Positions 48,386-54,739 of a stretch of 57,837 nt of DNA are shown here, in pieces. Position numbers and translations under genes: made by a program. Below the pieces are notes generated by a model, which did no database searches, had not been told where the DNA came from, and saw nothing but the letters and a program-made list of their open reading frames with translations. The DNA comes from a virus. Each line of letters starts with the position of its first letter. The first letter of the stretch is position 1. The DNA lies in the IMG/VR virus record IMGVR_UViG_3300022745_000038, positions 1-57,837 of that record. The stretch is one strand, 5' to 3'.

Positions 48386-48403
48386 GCCCCGCTCCGGCGG
48401 GGC
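48386..48403 (+). terminator. GC hairpin between early genes
   Basis: GCCCCGC-TCCG-GCGGGGC in the 40-bp gap after the DUF6011-type gene. No U-tract follows on the plus strand, so it may attenuate or stabilise the mRNA rather than terminate. Confidence 0.4.
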
Positions 48404-48414
48404 AGGAGACCTCC

Positions 48415-48591
48415 ATGACCAGCCCCTACGTCCTCTTCGTCGCCGCCGCCTTGGCCGCCGCCCCCGTCCTCACCATGGAACTGGACGAGAGCACGAACGC
48501 CATCCTGGCAGCGATCTGCCTTGCCTTCGGCTACGGAGGATTCGAGGCGCTCGCTTCGCGTAAGGCAAATTCCTACAACACGAAGTTGTGA
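48415..48591 (+). CDS. 58-residue membrane protein
   Basis: ATG 48415 with GGAG upstream. Two hydrophobic stretches (MTSPYVLFVAAALAAAPVLT and ILAAICLAFGYGGFEAL) flank a short acidic loop. Likely two-pass inner-membrane peptide. Unassigned. Confidence 0.6.
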   Translation: MTSPYVLFVAAALAAAPVLTMELDESTNAILAAICLAFGYGGFEALASRKANSYNTKL

Positions 48592-48599
48592 TACCTGAC

Positions 48600-48627
48600 T
48601 TTTCAACTATTCCGATTCAGGTACAAT
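48600..48627 (+). promoter_or_regulatory. Early promoter P3
   Basis: TTTTCA, 16 bp, TACAAT, with the shared block ATTCCGATTCAGG. It is followed by TTTGTTCTG (compare TTGGTTCTG at P1) and the shared leader CACCAACAGGAGA. Confidence 0.65.
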
Positions 48628-48673
48628 TTGTTCTGTGGTTGCAGCGATTCAGAAACACCAACAGGAGAACACC

Positions 48674-48964
48674 ATGTCCGCACTGAAGAAGCCCGCCCCC
48701 GTCTCTGGCTTCGACGTCGATCGCCTCGGCACCCTGCTCGCCAGCATCGCCGATCTCGAGAAGCAGGCCAACGCGATCAAGGGCCGGATCAAGGACCAGG
48801 TCGCCGTGAAGCTCGAGGGCGCGCTGTTCGAGGCGACCGTCGTCCGCTCCGAGCGCCTGACCGTCAACCGCGATGCAGTCGAGGCCATCCTCGGTGACCG
48901 CATGGCCGAAGTCCTGAAGTCGACCGAAGTCGTGGCAGTGAAGGTCGTCTCCCGCAAGGCCTGA
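48674..48964 (+). CDS. Small early protein
   Basis: 96 residues from ATG 48674 (AGGAGA upstream). A helix-rich N-terminus (DVDRLGTLLASIADLEKQAN) is followed by KLEGALFEATVVRSERLTVN and a C-terminal strand (VVAVKVVSRKA). The pattern resembles short phage proteins in early regions, sometimes near siphovirus Gp157-like genes, but no family is firm. Driven by promoter P3. Confidence 0.6.
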   Translation: MSALKKPAPVSGFDVDRLGTLLASIADLEKQANAIKGRIKDQVAVKLEGALFEATVVRSERLTVNRDAVEAILGDRMAEVLKSTEVVAVKVVSRKA

Positions 48965-48974
48965 TCCACACCGG

Positions 48975-48991
48975 TCCGCCACAGTGGCGGA
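48975..48991. repeat. Dispersed palindrome, copy 14 (intergenic)
   Basis: Exact TCCGCCACAGTGGCGGA with GG/CC flanks making a 21-bp palindrome, between two early genes and 26 bp before the next start. Confidence 0.95.
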
Positions 48992-49016
48992 CCAACCCAC
49001 CAGACTGGAGAGCACC

Positions 49017-49292
49017 ATGGGCTACAAATACTTCAACGATCCCGGCCACGGCTGGGTCAAGGTCCCCGCTGCCGAGATCCTCGGCCTGGGCATCGCCGAC
49101 AAGATCAGCAGCTACTCGTACGTCTCTCCGTCAGGCAAGTTCGCCTACCTCGAAGAGGACCGAGACATGCAGGTCTGGTGGAACGCGAAGCGCGACCGCG
49201 GCGACGAGTGGAGCGTCGACAGCGTCAACAGCAAGGGCCCGTCTTCCATCCGCAACTACCCGCACTACTCGCCTCCGAAGCTGATTGCCTGA
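49017..49292 (+). CDS. Small early protein, unassigned
   Basis: 91 residues from ATG 49017 (GGAGAG upstream). MGYKYFNDPGHGWVKVPAAE begins a beta-rich compact protein with KISSYSYVSPSGKFAYLEED, which looks like a strand-turn motif, and a polar C-terminus. No membrane segment. Unassigned. Confidence 0.65.
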   Translation: MGYKYFNDPGHGWVKVPAAEILGLGIADKISSYSYVSPSGKFAYLEEDRDMQVWWNAKRDRGDEWSVDSVNSKGPSSIRNYPHYSPPKLIA

Positions 49293-49358
49293 TCCATGCC
49301 TACTGCCCGGCGTGCCGCGGCAGTGGGGATTGACCCGGAACCACCACAGGAGATTGCC

Positions 49359-49667
49359 ATGACCCAGAAAACCGCCGCCGAACTGGCCGAGGAATTCAAG
49401 GCCGCCGGCTTCCAGATTCTCAAGACCCAGAAGGTGCGCGCGATCAGCGCCATCGCCCGCGACATCAAGCGGGAGTGGAAGAACGTCTACTTCGGCGCCG
49501 TGCCATACCTCGATGCCATGATGTCGTTGGAAACGATCGCCGACAACTATGGATACGACGACGCGAAGTCGATCATCGCGTACTTCCTGTCCAACGCCAC
49601 CGGCTTCCGCGGCCCGGCCGCGCGCCTCCTCAAGGCCGAACTCAAAACCATCGCGGGGATCAAGTGA
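49359..49667 (+). CDS. Small early helical protein
   Basis: 102 residues from ATG 49359 (AGGAGA upstream). Helical throughout (KTAAELAEEFKAAGFQILKT, RAISAIARDIKREWKNVYFG), with a Tyr/Asp-rich middle and basic C-terminus. Coupled to the next gene by GTGA. Unassigned. Confidence 0.65.
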   Translation: MTQKTAAELAEEFKAAGFQILKTQKVRAISAIARDIKREWKNVYFGAVPYLDAMMSLETIADNYGYDDAKSIIAYFLSNATGFRGPAARLLKAELKTIAGIK

Positions 49668-49903
49668 GCGCCCCCTGGGTCAAGGTCTCGGACAGCCTAC
49701 CGCGTTTCAAGAGGCCGGAATGGAAAAACGGCCCATCGGAAACGGACGAAGTGCTCGTGGCCATGCGAGATGGCTTCTTCAAGATCGCGATCTGCGTGCG
49801 GTGGCCAGAAAGCCCGGCTCTGTGGAAGGAAACTCAGGAACACATGGACATCACCAAAAGCGTCACCCACTGGCAGTACATCACCACTCCGGAGAAGTTA
49901 TGA
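49664..49903 (+). CDS. DUF551-like protein
   Basis: 79 residues from GTG 49664, overlapping the upstream stop. The DUF551 pattern is visible: WVKVSDSLPRFK at the N-terminus (typically W-I-P-V-S-E-R-L-P), VLVAMRDGFFKIAI in the middle and VTHWQYITTPEKL at the end (typically V-T-H-W-x-P-L-P). These small phage/prophage proteins have no known function. The stop overlaps the next start. Confidence 0.7.
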   Translation: MSAPWVKVSDSLPRFKRPEWKNGPSETDEVLVAMRDGFFKIAICVRWPESPALWKETQEHMDITKSVTHWQYITTPEKL

Positions 49904-50091
49904 AGACCAAGATCAACAGCGGACGCCTCACCACCATCGACGGGAAGAAATTCGACGTGGAACTGTTCGTCGACGTCCGGGAGTTGATGGCCCGCCTGGC
50001 CATGCGCGCGATCGCGCAAGGGAAAGGTCGAGCCGCCCTCGTGCACGGGGAAGTCGTGGTCACCGTCAACGAAGTGCGAAAGTCCAGTTGA
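49900..50091 (+). CDS. Small early protein
   Basis: 63 residues, MKTKINSGRLTTIDGKKFDV, a short alpha/beta protein with a basic helix (LMARLAMRAIAQGKGRAALV). ATGA overlap with the DUF551-like gene; its stop overlaps promoter P4. Unassigned. Confidence 0.6.
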   Translation: MKTKINSGRLTTIDGKKFDVELFVDVRELMARLAMRAIAQGKGRAALVHGEVVVTVNEVRKSS

Positions 50092-50116
50092 CGTACAGAT
50101 CCGATTGCGGTATAGT
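50088..50116 (+). promoter_or_regulatory. Early promoter P4
   Basis: TTGACG, 17 bp, TATAGT, with the shared block ATCCGATTGCGG. It is the best -35/-10 pair of the four, followed by CATCAACAGGAGA. Confidence 0.75.
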
Positions 50117-50141
50117 AAAACCTCATCAACAGGAGATCGCC

Positions 50142-50577
50142 ATGGAACTGAAACGAGATCGCGACGGACTCGAGGCACTCGACAAGATCGTCCTCGACCC
50201 GCAGCACACGAACAGCGACGGCACTGTCGGCACACTCACCCTGCGGATCACAACCAGCAAGGCCTCGCGCGGCGGCATCGGCACCGCGGCGGTCTGTGTG
50301 CTCTACGTCGGCCCGGGAGAGAACTTCCAGTTCCGATACCCAGCGGACTTCATGGCTCAGGTTGCCGTTGACCGAAACGCCAGAGCGACGAAGAAGAACA
50401 TCATCACCCAACAGTCCGCCGCGATGGCCAACATCGCGGGAGGTTCTCCAGAAGGCCCGCGACTTCTACAAGATCCCGGCGCCGAAGCCGGTGCCGTTCA
50501 CCGGCCAGGACCCACAGGCCATGACCGACAAGGACGTGGCCGACTGGGAAGCCAGCTACCGGGCCTTCGCGGACTGA
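50142..50577 (+). pseudogene. Early gene split by a one-base frameshift
   Basis: From ATG 50142 the frame reads as a normal protein to about 50437 (MELKRDRDGLEALDKIVLDP ... QSAAMANI) and then becomes implausible. The +1 frame from there gives a natural ending (VLQKARDFYKIPAPKPVPF ... WEASYRAFAD) to the stop at 50577. Deleting one G of the GGG at 50438-50440 restores a continuous protein of about 144 residues (...MANIAEVLQKARDF). This may be a sequencing error, a true mutation, or +1 frameshifting at GCGGGAGG. Function unrecognised. Confidence 0.6.
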
Positions 50578-50579
50578 CC

Positions 50580-50714
50580 ATGCGAGACCTCGTCTCCACC
50601 ATCATCATCATCGCCGCCATGGGGGCGGCTTTTGCCATGGGCTATCGCGCAGGCGCCGGCCCTCAACCAGTGCCGGTGCAGTTGCCGGTCAACACAGGAT
50701 GGGTCGAAGCGTGA
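50580..50714 (+). CDS. 44-residue membrane peptide
   Basis: ATG 50580, 2 bp after the preceding stop. MRDLVSTIIIIAAMGAAFAM is one transmembrane helix, followed by a Pro/Gly-rich tail. GTGA overlap with the next gene. It happens to lie in the same frame as the broken gene upstream. Unassigned. Confidence 0.6.
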   Translation: MRDLVSTIIIIAAMGAAFAMGYRAGAGPQPVPVQLPVNTGWVEA

Positions 50715-50911
50715 AATCAATGGGAGTCACCGAGTTCGCGGCCAAGCTGGGCGTCTCAACGCGCCGGGCTCGCGCACTCTGCCAGCAAGGGCGCGTACGA
50801 GGCGCCCATCAGTCAGGCGGGATCTGGATCATCCCGCCCGATGCCGTGCTGACACCAGGGCGGAGCGGACCTGAGATGCGCATCGCGAGAGCGCGGTCCG
50901 ATCAGCGGTAG
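50711..50911 (+). CDS. Excisionase-like HTH protein
   Basis: 66 residues from GTG 50711 (GTGA overlap). TEFAAKLGVSTRRARALCQQ, GRVRGAHQSGGIWIIPPDAV is the MerR/excisionase-type helix-turn-helix with wing (HTH_17). It is probably a small DNA-binding regulator; no integrase is visible, so a true excisionase role is not supported. The 3' end overlaps the convergent gene by 83 bp. Confidence 0.7.
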   Translation: MKSMGVTEFAAKLGVSTRRARALCQQGRVRGAHQSGGIWIIPPDAVLTPGRSGPEMRIARARSDQR

Positions 50912-51212
50912 CGTGGCGACGTGGGGCATTCTCGACCGGAGCGGCCGTCGTCACGATCCACCACAGGACGGCGATCCGCAGCCCCACCTCGAAGGTCGTC
51001 GTCCTGTATCCCCTCGCCGTCTTTTGGCGGTTTTTCAGCAGCGCTTCGATATTCGCGCTCGTGCACCCCACCACTTCTGCGATCGACCCCGCGGTCCAAC
51101 CAGATCCCTTGATCGCGGACACGCAGTCGGACAGCTTTGACCCGGACCAGGCGGCGAATCCTTCCGGGAAGATCACCTTCCCGTCCACCCGACCGAGGCA
51201 AGCCTCAATCAT
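50829..51212 (-). CDS. Putative DNA-binding protein
   Basis: 127 residues from ATG 51212 (ATGA overlap with the DUF1364 gene). ATG 51305 has a better ribosome site (GGGAAGAG) but would overlap that gene by 97 nt. GWTAGSIAEVVGCTSANIEA is a candidate helix-turn-helix. A hydrophobic stretch LRIAVLWWIVTTAA follows, and the C-terminus is basic and partly convergent-overlapped. Last gene of the rightmost minus-strand operon. Possible regulator. Confidence 0.5.
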   Translation of the reverse strand: MIEACLGRVDGKVIFPEGFAAWSGSKLSDCVSAIKGSGWTAGSIAEVVGCTSANIEALLKNRQKTARGYRTTTFEVGLRIAVLWWIVTTAAPVENAPRRHATADRTALSRCASQVRSALVSARHRAG

Positions 51213-51550
51213 CTGACACTGTCGCAGGTAAGCGGATTGGTCGTAACCAACAGCCACTGGTTCGATACCAGGAAGCTCCAGGTTCTCACGACTCCTCGCA
51301 ACCATAACTCTTCCCTCTCGGTTCTTGATAGGACCGGATACGACCGGCCGTCGACTACGTCGTGACACTTCATGCAGCCGGCAGCGAAAACGTCGTCCGC
51401 CTTCAGGCCAACCCCTTTCCCGATCCACTGCCAATTTCCGTGGCATGGGATCAACCCGCCGGGAACGATGCCCATGCACCCGGGAGCGCGAATGGTGCAA
51501 CTTTGCATTTCATGCGCCAGGTCGAGCATGCGGCGGTTTCGCATATTCAT
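51209..51550 (-). CDS. DUF1364-like nuclease-fold protein
   Basis: 113 residues from ATG 51550. It follows the DUF1364 pattern: MRNRRMLDLAHEMQSCTIRA, PGGLIPCHGNWQWIGKGVGL, KADDVFAAGCMKCHDVVDGR, with Cys/His pairs (CH...C..CH) forming an HNH-like zinc site. It lies with NinB and DUF1064 genes, as in lambdoid nin regions. It is probably a nuclease or recombination accessory. Confidence 0.75.
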   Translation of the reverse strand: MNMRNRRMLDLAHEMQSCTIRAPGCMGIVPGGLIPCHGNWQWIGKGVGLKADDVFAAGCMKCHDVVDGRSYPVLSRTEREELWLRGVVRTWSFLVSNQWLLVTTNPLTCDSVR

Positions 51551-51954
51551 CCTCCACGCTCCAGCTTCACCCCGCGCTCGACCGCCACGGCGTGCAGAAA
51601 CTCCAGCCACTCGCTGAATTCCTTCTTGGAGAACCGCGATGTGCGCTGGCCGAGCAGGACCATGCCGCCACCGTAGAGCCCTGGCGCAACCCGAGGTTGG
51701 TACGTCTCGGCCCGGAACGCCGCGGTCAGGATGTCTTTCCACTCCTCCGCCGTCAGCGCTTCCTGAGCCCCGTTGACCGGCCAGGACAGTTGCCGCGAGA
51801 ACGCCTCGAGGATTGGCCACTGGGCGGCATTCTGGTCGAGCGTGCGCTTCGGCGGGCCGACTTCCACGACGGAGTCCGCCTCCGCCTCGTCGACAACGAA
51901 GCCAGCGCAGCGCATGCGGATCTCGCGATCACGAAGGACGAACGTGCGCTTCAC
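51547..51954 (-). CDS. ninB: NinB-like recombination protein
   Basis: 135 residues. It matches lambda NinB (Orf): N-terminal MKRTFVLRDREIRMRCAGFV, the conserved PPKRTLDQNAAQWPILEAF, TAEEWKDILTAAFRAE and the C-terminal LLGQRTSRFSKKEFSEWLEF. The family binds ssDNA and SSB and helps load recombinase. ATGA overlaps connect it to genes on both sides. Confidence 0.88.
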   Translation of the reverse strand: MKRTFVLRDREIRMRCAGFVVDEAEADSVVEVGPPKRTLDQNAAQWPILEAFSRQLSWPVNGAQEALTAEEWKDILTAAFRAETYQPRVAPGLYGGGMVLLGQRTSRFSKKEFSEWLEFLHAVAVERGVKLERGG

Positions 51955-52349
51955 ATCACCTCCTCGACCTTGATCCCAAGCACGGCACGCATCAGCTTCA
52001 CCTTGAGCCGGTACACTGGCAACTTGCGTGTGGCCACCGACTTCACGTCCTCCACCCGCAGCACGCCAGCGTCGTCCCTGTAGGCGAAGTCGGCCTCGTA
52101 TGTGCAGATCTTCTGCCCGTTGACCTCGATCGCGAACCGCGGCTGATGCTGCAGATTGGTGATCGTGCCAACCTCCTCGGCCATCCTCAGCAGCAGCCAG
52201 CGGCCGTATTCCTTCTTCGAGTCGAACGTCTTCCCGTCCGCTTCGACCTTGTGGTTCCCGTACTTCGAGCGCTTCGGCTCGGGCACTGGCTTGGCCGCGC
52301 GCTCCATGAAAGACTGCAGTTGTTCCTCAGTCCAACGCAGCCCGCTCAT
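51951..52349 (-). CDS. DUF1064 phage endonuclease-like protein
   Basis: 132 residues from ATG 52349 (MSGLRWTEEQLQSFMERAAK). The DUF1064 core is clear: SKYGNHKVEADGKTFDSKKE, QHQPRFAIEVNGQKICTYEA, DFAYRDDAGVLRVEDVKSVA, then YRLKVKLMRAVLGI. The fold is restriction-endonuclease-like (E...D...ExK) and these genes often replace RusA-type resolvases in phage recombination modules. Confidence 0.82.
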   Translation of the reverse strand: MSGLRWTEEQLQSFMERAAKPVPEPKRSKYGNHKVEADGKTFDSKKEYGRWLLLRMAEEVGTITNLQHQPRFAIEVNGQKICTYEADFAYRDDAGVLRVEDVKSVATRKLPVYRLKVKLMRAVLGIKVEEVM

Positions 52350-52711
52350 GCGATGACCCACGCAGTGACCTGCTTCGCCCTTGCTGCGATCCGCCTCGCG
52401 AGCCCCTCTTCCTCGAGATAGTTCAGGATCCTGACCGCCTCATGCCTGGTTCTGGAAAGCAACGCCGCAACGTCATCTGCGGTGACCTTGGACCGCCGCT
52501 CGCGCAGCGTGCCGACCAGCCCCGCAACGTCTGCAGGACGGTCCCCAAACGAGATCAACGAAGAAGCCTCGGAAATTCGGCGGATCACGTCCATCTGCTG
52601 CTCGACGGTGGCCTGGTCTCGGACGAGATACCCAACGCCATACCGCATGCACTGCGCCACGTTTCCTCTCCGGCCGCCTGCTCGTGTCTGGATGCATTGG
52701 GCAAAGTTCAT
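52346..52711 (-). CDS. Winged-helix-type protein
   Basis: 121 residues from ATG 52711 (MNFAQCIQTRAGGRRGNVAQ). The C-terminal part RRSKVTADDVAALLSRTRHE, AVRILNYLEEEGLARRIAAR is a winged-helix DNA-binding pattern, and the N-terminal half is a helical domain. Coupled to DUF1064 and to the envelope-protein gene by 4-nt overlaps. Probably a regulator. Confidence 0.65.
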   Translation of the reverse strand: MNFAQCIQTRAGGRRGNVAQCMRYGVGYLVRDQATVEQQMDVIRRISEASSLISFGDRPADVAGLVGTLRERRSKVTADDVAALLSRTRHEAVRILNYLEEEGLARRIAARAKQVTAWVIA

Positions 52712-53118
52712 CGGAACCTCCACGCGATTGACAGGATCGCCGTCGTTGGGTTGCCATACAGCGGCGGGACTACGGAGAGCATAGGCTGCACCATGCCGAT
52801 ATCCGCAACCACCGAAACGGCAGGAACGAGAACTGCTCCGTGTTCGTAGCCAGACGCGAGGATCAGAGATCCTCCCGCCCGCACTTGGCCGATTCGCACG
52901 GGCGTCCATCGCCCTGCAACATAGACCGACCCATGCCCAAGAGAGTTCCGCGTAATCGCCACGCCGGCGGCCAAGCGATCGTCGTACTCATGCGCCCACC
53001 CCAGCGTCGGGTGCGCCTCGTGGTGGACGCCGTGAGAGTGACGAGACACCGCCCCGCCAATGATCAAGTCACCAGCCATCGCGTTTCCGGCCAACAGCAT
53101 CAGGAGGGCCCGGATCAT
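52708..53118 (-). CDS. Small outer-membrane beta-barrel-like protein
   Basis: 136 residues with a Sec signal (MIRALLMLLAGNAMAG). The mature part alternates hydrophobic and polar residues in about eight strands (HPTLGWAHEYDDRLAAGVAI, VYVAGRWTPVRIGQVRAGGS) and ends in WRFR, close to the aromatic C-terminal signature of outer-membrane barrels. The final strands (LSVVPPLYGNPTTAILSIAW) recall PagP-type small barrels. It could alter the host surface (superinfection exclusion). Function is inference. Confidence 0.65.
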   Translation of the reverse strand: MIRALLMLLAGNAMAGDLIIGGAVSRHSHGVHHEAHPTLGWAHEYDDRLAAGVAITRNSLGHGSVYVAGRWTPVRIGQVRAGGSLILASGYEHGAVLVPAVSVVADIGMVQPMLSVVPPLYGNPTTAILSIAWRFR

Positions 53119-53459
53119 CTCTTCGTCCTCTTGCTGGCCACCACGGCCAACGCGCGCCGCGCGGTCGCCTCGGCATCAGCACGGCGCTTTGTGGCTGCGG
53201 CGTGGTTCTCCGCCACCCACGCCCGCACCCGCTCCGTCAGGTCGATCCCTCCGGCCATGCACTCGATCTCGCGCACCGTGGGTTCTGCCACCCCCACCAC
53301 CTCCGCCACTGTGGCGGATCTCGGATGCTGCCCGGGATCCTCTCGGAACAGTACAACCCGATCTCCGACAATCCGCCGCGTCACCCCGGGGCGTGGGGCG
53401 GCGCCGATGTTCAGGCTGTATGCGTACCGAATATCCGGTATCGGATTTGCTTCGCGCAT
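53115..53459 (-). CDS. Unassigned protein with HTH-like middle
   Basis: 114 residues from ATG 53459 (MREANPIPDIRYAYSLNIGA); ATG 53489 is an alternative. A Pro/Arg-rich N-terminus is followed by a dispersed palindrome (RSATVAEV), which runs straight into VVGVAEPTVREIECMAGG, a helix-turn-helix-like segment, and a helical Ala/Arg-rich tail. First gene after the noncoding gap. Possible regulator. Confidence 0.55.
   Translation of the reverse strand: MREANPIPDIRYAYSLNIGAAPRPGVTRRIVGDRVVLFREDPGQHPRSATVAEVVGVAEPTVREIECMAGGIDLTERVRAWVAENHAAATKRRADAEATARRALAVVASKRTKR
53302..53318. repeat. Dispersed palindrome, copy 15
   Basis: Exact TCCGCCACTGTGGCGGA; encodes RSATVAEV in the 53115-53459 gene. Confidence 0.95.
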
Positions 53460-53920
53460 AGCGATCTCCTTCGATGCATTGTTTCCCACCAGAGGCCCCC
53501 TACCCCAACGCCGGGTCAGGGCGGATGGGTTTGGAGGCTTGGCGCCACCCCCTCGCGGGGCGCTGCATGGGACAGATCTCGTCTGTCACCCCTGGGCGTG
53601 CAGCTACGGCCAGCCCGACGGATTTTTGCGGAATTGCACCGCCGGCCCACCATGGCCGGCCACCGTCTGCCGATTGGACGCAGCCCTTGCGGCTGGGCAT
53701 GTGATCTCACGCGCGTCCCGCGGACACCCCGGAAATGAGAACGCCCCGGTGTACTCAGGTGGGCGGTCTCCTTGACGGGGAGAACGTCTCTGTGCCGGAA
53801 ATGCCGACGCGCGAAGGCAAACAGCACAGTGGCGGTCTTCCGCCCACCTGAGCGCACTGGGGCGCTGCGCGTCTGATTTCTGCACAAACCGCCGGGCGTC
53901 ACCCCGACAGCGACGAAAAT
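53460..53920. other. Noncoding region with a long inverted repeat
   Basis: 461 bp without a convincing gene; the frames present are Arg/Pro-rich shadows. It contains imperfect inverted arms at 53742-53766 and 53840-53864 (22 of 25 pairs, core CTCAGGTGGGCGG) around a 73-nt spacer, plus several shorter GC hairpins. The spacer holds a half-copy of the dispersed palindrome (GCACAGTGGCGG at 53824-53835). It separates recombination genes from primase/helicase genes, so it is a candidate origin, regulatory RNA or promoter region. Confidence 0.5.
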
Positions 53921-54739
53921 CTACACCGACTGCATCAGATTGACAAGTGCTCTCACCCCCATTCTGCGGTGCATGTCGTTCGCATCCTCGCCCTCAAGCG
54001 GGGACATCACCCACGGCCGGCCGATTTTCTCTGCCGCTTCCTGCCCGCGCCGGCTCTCGTCATGATCGGCGAAGACCTTGGCGTCGCTGAAGTATGGCGC
54101 TACGTGCTCCATGTTGCCGGCAGAGAAGCAGACGATGACCTGCGTCGGCAGCATCATCGACTCTGCGGCCGCGCGAATCGACAGGCCCGTGGCGTAGCCT
54201 TCGCACAACCACTTCGATCGCACCGCCTTGCGGGGGCCCATGACGTGAACAGCGCCCTTGGCACGACCGCCCGGGAGGAACTTCTTGCCCCCGTCCTTGG
54301 CGATCCGCTGGACGTTGATCAGGTCGTCTGTCCGATGGTCCCGCATCGGGACGAGAAGAACATCGTCAAGGACGAACCCTGTAGCCTTCTGGAGGCCCTT
54401 GGCGACGAGATAGGCGTGCCCGGCCAGTTCGGCCTCTCCCATCATCCTGCGCGCCTCAGCGGCCGCCTGAGCGTGCTGGCGGGCCATTTTCTCGGCCTTC
54501 GCCCGCCGCTCCGCCACTGTGGCGGACCAGTCTGCCGGCGCGGCATCCTGGCCCTTCCACATCACGGGGGAATCCATGGTCGCCCAGTTCTGCGCCCAGC
54601 CAATGTTTCGTTCGAGCTTGTAGGCCCCGTTCCGGCGGTGCGCGTGATCTGCGGTCGGGACCCGGTGCCACGCGCCGTCTGCAATGAGTCGATCGATGAT
54701 CAGGCCATGCGCGAGCGCGAACGATCGGAAGTCGCTCAT
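53921..54739 (-). CDS. Toprim-domain DNA primase
   Basis: 272 residues. The C-terminal Toprim domain has the catalytic Glu in KWLCEGYATGLSIRAAAE and the DxD pair in VFADHDESRRGQEAAEK, then PLEGEDANDMHRR. The N-terminal half (FALAHGLIIDRLIADGAWHR) resembles the small primase-accessory region of plasmid and phage Toprim proteins and lacks an obvious zinc finger. It overlaps the helicase gene by 4 nt; together they form the replication initiation pair. One dispersed palindrome (SATVAERR) lies in the linker helix. Confidence 0.85.
   Translation of the reverse strand: MSDFRSFALAHGLIIDRLIADGAWHRVPTADHAHRRNGAYKLERNIGWAQNWATMDSPVMWKGQDAAPADWSATVAERRAKAEKMARQHAQAAAEARRMMGEAELAGHAYLVAKGLQKATGFVLDDVLLVPMRDHRTDDLINVQRIAKDGGKKFLPGGRAKGAVHVMGPRKAVRSKWLCEGYATGLSIRAAAESMMLPTQVIVCFSAGNMEHVAPYFSDAKVFADHDESRRGQEAAEKIGRPWVMSPLEGEDANDMHRRMGVRALVNLMQSV
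54510..54526. repeat. Dispersed palindrome, copy 16
   Basis: Exact TCCGCCACTGTGGCGGA in the primase gene, encoding DWSATVAERR at the start of a linker helix upstream of the Toprim domain. Confidence 0.95.

Noticed and set aside
50711-50911. Evidence for lysogeny from the excisionase-like protein
   Set aside because: No integrase, repressor or attachment site is visible in the window; small HTH_17 proteins are common regulators in lytic phages.
53516-53902. Minus-strand frames in the noncoding gap (up to 128 codons)
   Set aside because: Arg/Pro/Ser-rich without ribosome sites or motifs, and broken by the inverted repeat; treated as noncoding.
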